From PALSA-1006 sp036171275 (GTDB lineage: Bacteria; Pseudomonadota; Gammaproteobacteria; Burkholderiales; Gallionellaceae), in contig JAVHQT010000006.1 in assembly GCA_036171275.1 (NCBI GenBank), positions 1 through 24,497 of the forward strand: a stretch of 24,497 nt of DNA, given 5' to 3'. Every line of letters begins with the position of its first letter. The first letter of the stretch is position 1. This document shows, one piece after another, positions 23,641 to 24,497 of this stretch. A model generated the notes under the pieces. That model worked only from the letters and a program-made list of their open reading frames with translations. It had not been told where the DNA came from and made no database searches. The position numbers and the translations under genes were made by a program.

Positions 23641-23727
23641 TTAATGTGCTACACGAGCGTATTTTTTACTCCGCACTTCAATTTTCTGCCCTTGATGCTT
23701 AATCCAGAAACTGTCGAACATTCCCAT
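23641..23727 (-). CDS. 28-residue small ORF, possible remnant
   Basis: An ORF starting MGMFDSFWIKHQGQKIEVRS lies in the gap between the dehydrogenase and the MNT gene. It ends with TAA eleven bases before the MNT start. MGMFD followed by a short hydrophilic, V-rich stretch resembles the N-terminus of small conserved hypothetical proteins that begin M(G/S)MFD, which are usually longer. It could thus be a truncated remnant. There is no ribosome site upstream, so translation is uncertain. Confidence 0.35.
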   Translation of the reverse strand: MGMFDSFWIKHQGQKIEVRSKKYARVAH

Positions 23728-23736
23728 TTGTTTTGC

Positions 23737-24497
23737 TCACAAACGCCAAAGTTTGTAACCTGCTGATTCGATTGCATCTTGCGAATAAGCTGATTTAATA
23801 TCGATGAAAGCACCGCCGGATTTTAGTTTTGCGAGTAACTGCGTAACCGGTTGGCTGGTGTATTCCGTATGCGATACAGCGGCCACGATTGCATCGGCTT
23901 GTTTGGGTAACGCATCCCATTCTGTCAAAGTTATGCCATATTCATGCACTGCTTCTTTGCCATCCGCTAATGGGTCATGCACGCTCACATCACAGCCAAA
24001 TTCCTGCAGCTCTTTTACGACATCGGCCACTTTGCTGTTACGCAGGTCAGGGCAGTTTTCTTTAAAGGTGAGGCCCAACACGATGACTTTGGAACTTTTG
24101 ACTGCGCCCCCGGTTTTTATGATCTGTTTTACGGTTTGCTGCGCAACATAAGCGGCCATGCTGTCGTTGATGCGACGCCCCGCCAAGATGACTTGCGAGT
24201 GATAACCCAATATGTCGGCTTTGTGTGTCAAGTAGTATGGATCAACGCCGATGCAATGCCCCCCGACCAAACCTGGACGGAAGGGTAAAAAGTTCCATTT
24301 GGTGCCGGCTGCTTTAAGCACTTCTAATGTGTCAATGCCAATTTTGTCGAAAATGATGGCAAGTTCGTTCATTAAGGCGATGTTCAAATCACGCTGGGTA
24401 TTTTCAATCACTTTGGCTGCTTCGGCAACTTTGATGCTGCTGGCGGGATAGACGCCTGCGGTAATCACAGAACCATAAACTTCTACGACTGTTTTTA
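23737..24497 (-). CDS. tviB: UDP-N-acetyl-hexosamine 6-dehydrogenase, TviB/WbpO-like (5-prime end outside window)
   Basis: This NAD-dependent enzyme oxidises C6 of UDP-GlcNAc or UDP-GalNAc to the uronic acid. About 253 C-terminal codons are inside the window of roughly 425 for the family. The frame stays open to the edge (EVYGSVITAGVYPASSIKVAEAAKVIE begins before the first internal start; quoted here as separate known motifs VYGSV and KVAEAAKVIENTQRD). The catalytic cysteine is present in LVGGHCIGVDPYYL (codon 24255-24253), and the C-terminal UDP-binding domain has VLGLTFKENCPDLRNSK and VHDPLAD. With the epimerase it should supply UDP-GalNAcA or a related sugar. The N-terminal NAD domain is not visible. 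Confidence 0.9.
   Translation of the reverse strand, partial: KTVVEVYGSVITAGVYPASSIKVAEAAKVIENTQRDLNIALMNELAIIFDKIGIDTLEVLKAAGTKWNFLPFRPGLVGGHCIGVDPYYLTHKADILGYHSQVILAGRRINDSMAAYVAQQTVKQIIKTGGAVKSSKVIVLGLTFKENCPDLRNSKVADVVKELQEFGCDVSVHDPLADGKEAVHEYGITLTEWDALPKQADAIVAAVSHTEYTSQPVTQLLAKLKSGGAFIDIKSAYSQDAIESAGYKLWRL

Noticed and set aside
1..24497. CRISPR array, tRNA, rRNA or insertion sequence
   Set aside because: I saw no regularly spaced repeats, no cloverleaf-like sequence, no rRNA stretch and no transposase motif; the two inverted repeats are single copies in this window.

Overview
The window is one long block of minus-strand genes read from about 24497 down to 1. The genes are packed with 1-8 base overlaps or gaps of a few bases. 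It is a Wzx/Wzy-type surface polysaccharide (O-antigen or capsule) locus. The protein families (TviB/TviC-like, WbqC, VioA-like, PglA/PglH-like, RfbBA) and the GC-rich inverted repeats suggest a gamma- or betaproteobacterium. I cannot name a genus.

Layout in transcription order:
- Right end (24497-21796): a UDP-HexNAc 6-dehydrogenase cut by the window edge, a 28-codon small ORF, an MNT/HEPN toxin-antitoxin pair, and a UDP-HexNAc 4-epimerase.
- 21799-20208: a 19-codon mini-ORF, then an ATPase plus a small protein with a nuclease-like ExK motif.
- 20154-15169, sugar-modification block: VioA-like aminotransferase, WbqC, two tandem paralogues of a predicted five-bladed beta-propeller, a GNAT acetyltransferase and a methyltransferase.
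- 15153-6962, assembly block: Wzx flippase, a divergent glycosyltransferase, a PglH-like GT4, a second methyltransferase, a Wzy-like membrane protein and two more GT4 enzymes.
- 6937-5118: a second ATPase plus a TOPRIM/DUF4276-like partner.
- 5113-1290: class II asparagine synthase, a membrane-anchored transglutaminase-like protein and a PglA-like GT4.
- Left end (1289-1): rfbB lacking its N-terminal third or more, and rfbA with a frameshifting deletion, cut by the window edge.

How the genes fit together: the dehydrogenase and epimerase should supply a UDP-HexNAc uronic acid such as UDP-GalNAcA. The VioA-like enzyme should make dTDP-Qui4N from the RfbA/RfbB product, which the GNAT, WbqC or methyltransferases may then decorate. 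Five glycosyltransferases build the unit, Wzx flips it and the Wzy candidate polymerises it. No initiating phosphosugar transferase and no chain-length regulator is visible.

Most notable: three unrelated two-gene modules of toxin-antitoxin or defence type sit inside the polysaccharide operon in the same orientation, each with an internal gene overlap. Two genes (asparagine synthase and epimerase) carry GC-rich inverted repeats inserted in frame, and each insert brings a run of exactly nine G/C bases that could act as a phase switch. The left end is a recombination scar that removes the catalytic core of rfbB. No stretch longer than about 110 bases lacks a gene. I saw no tRNA, rRNA, CRISPR array or transposase.
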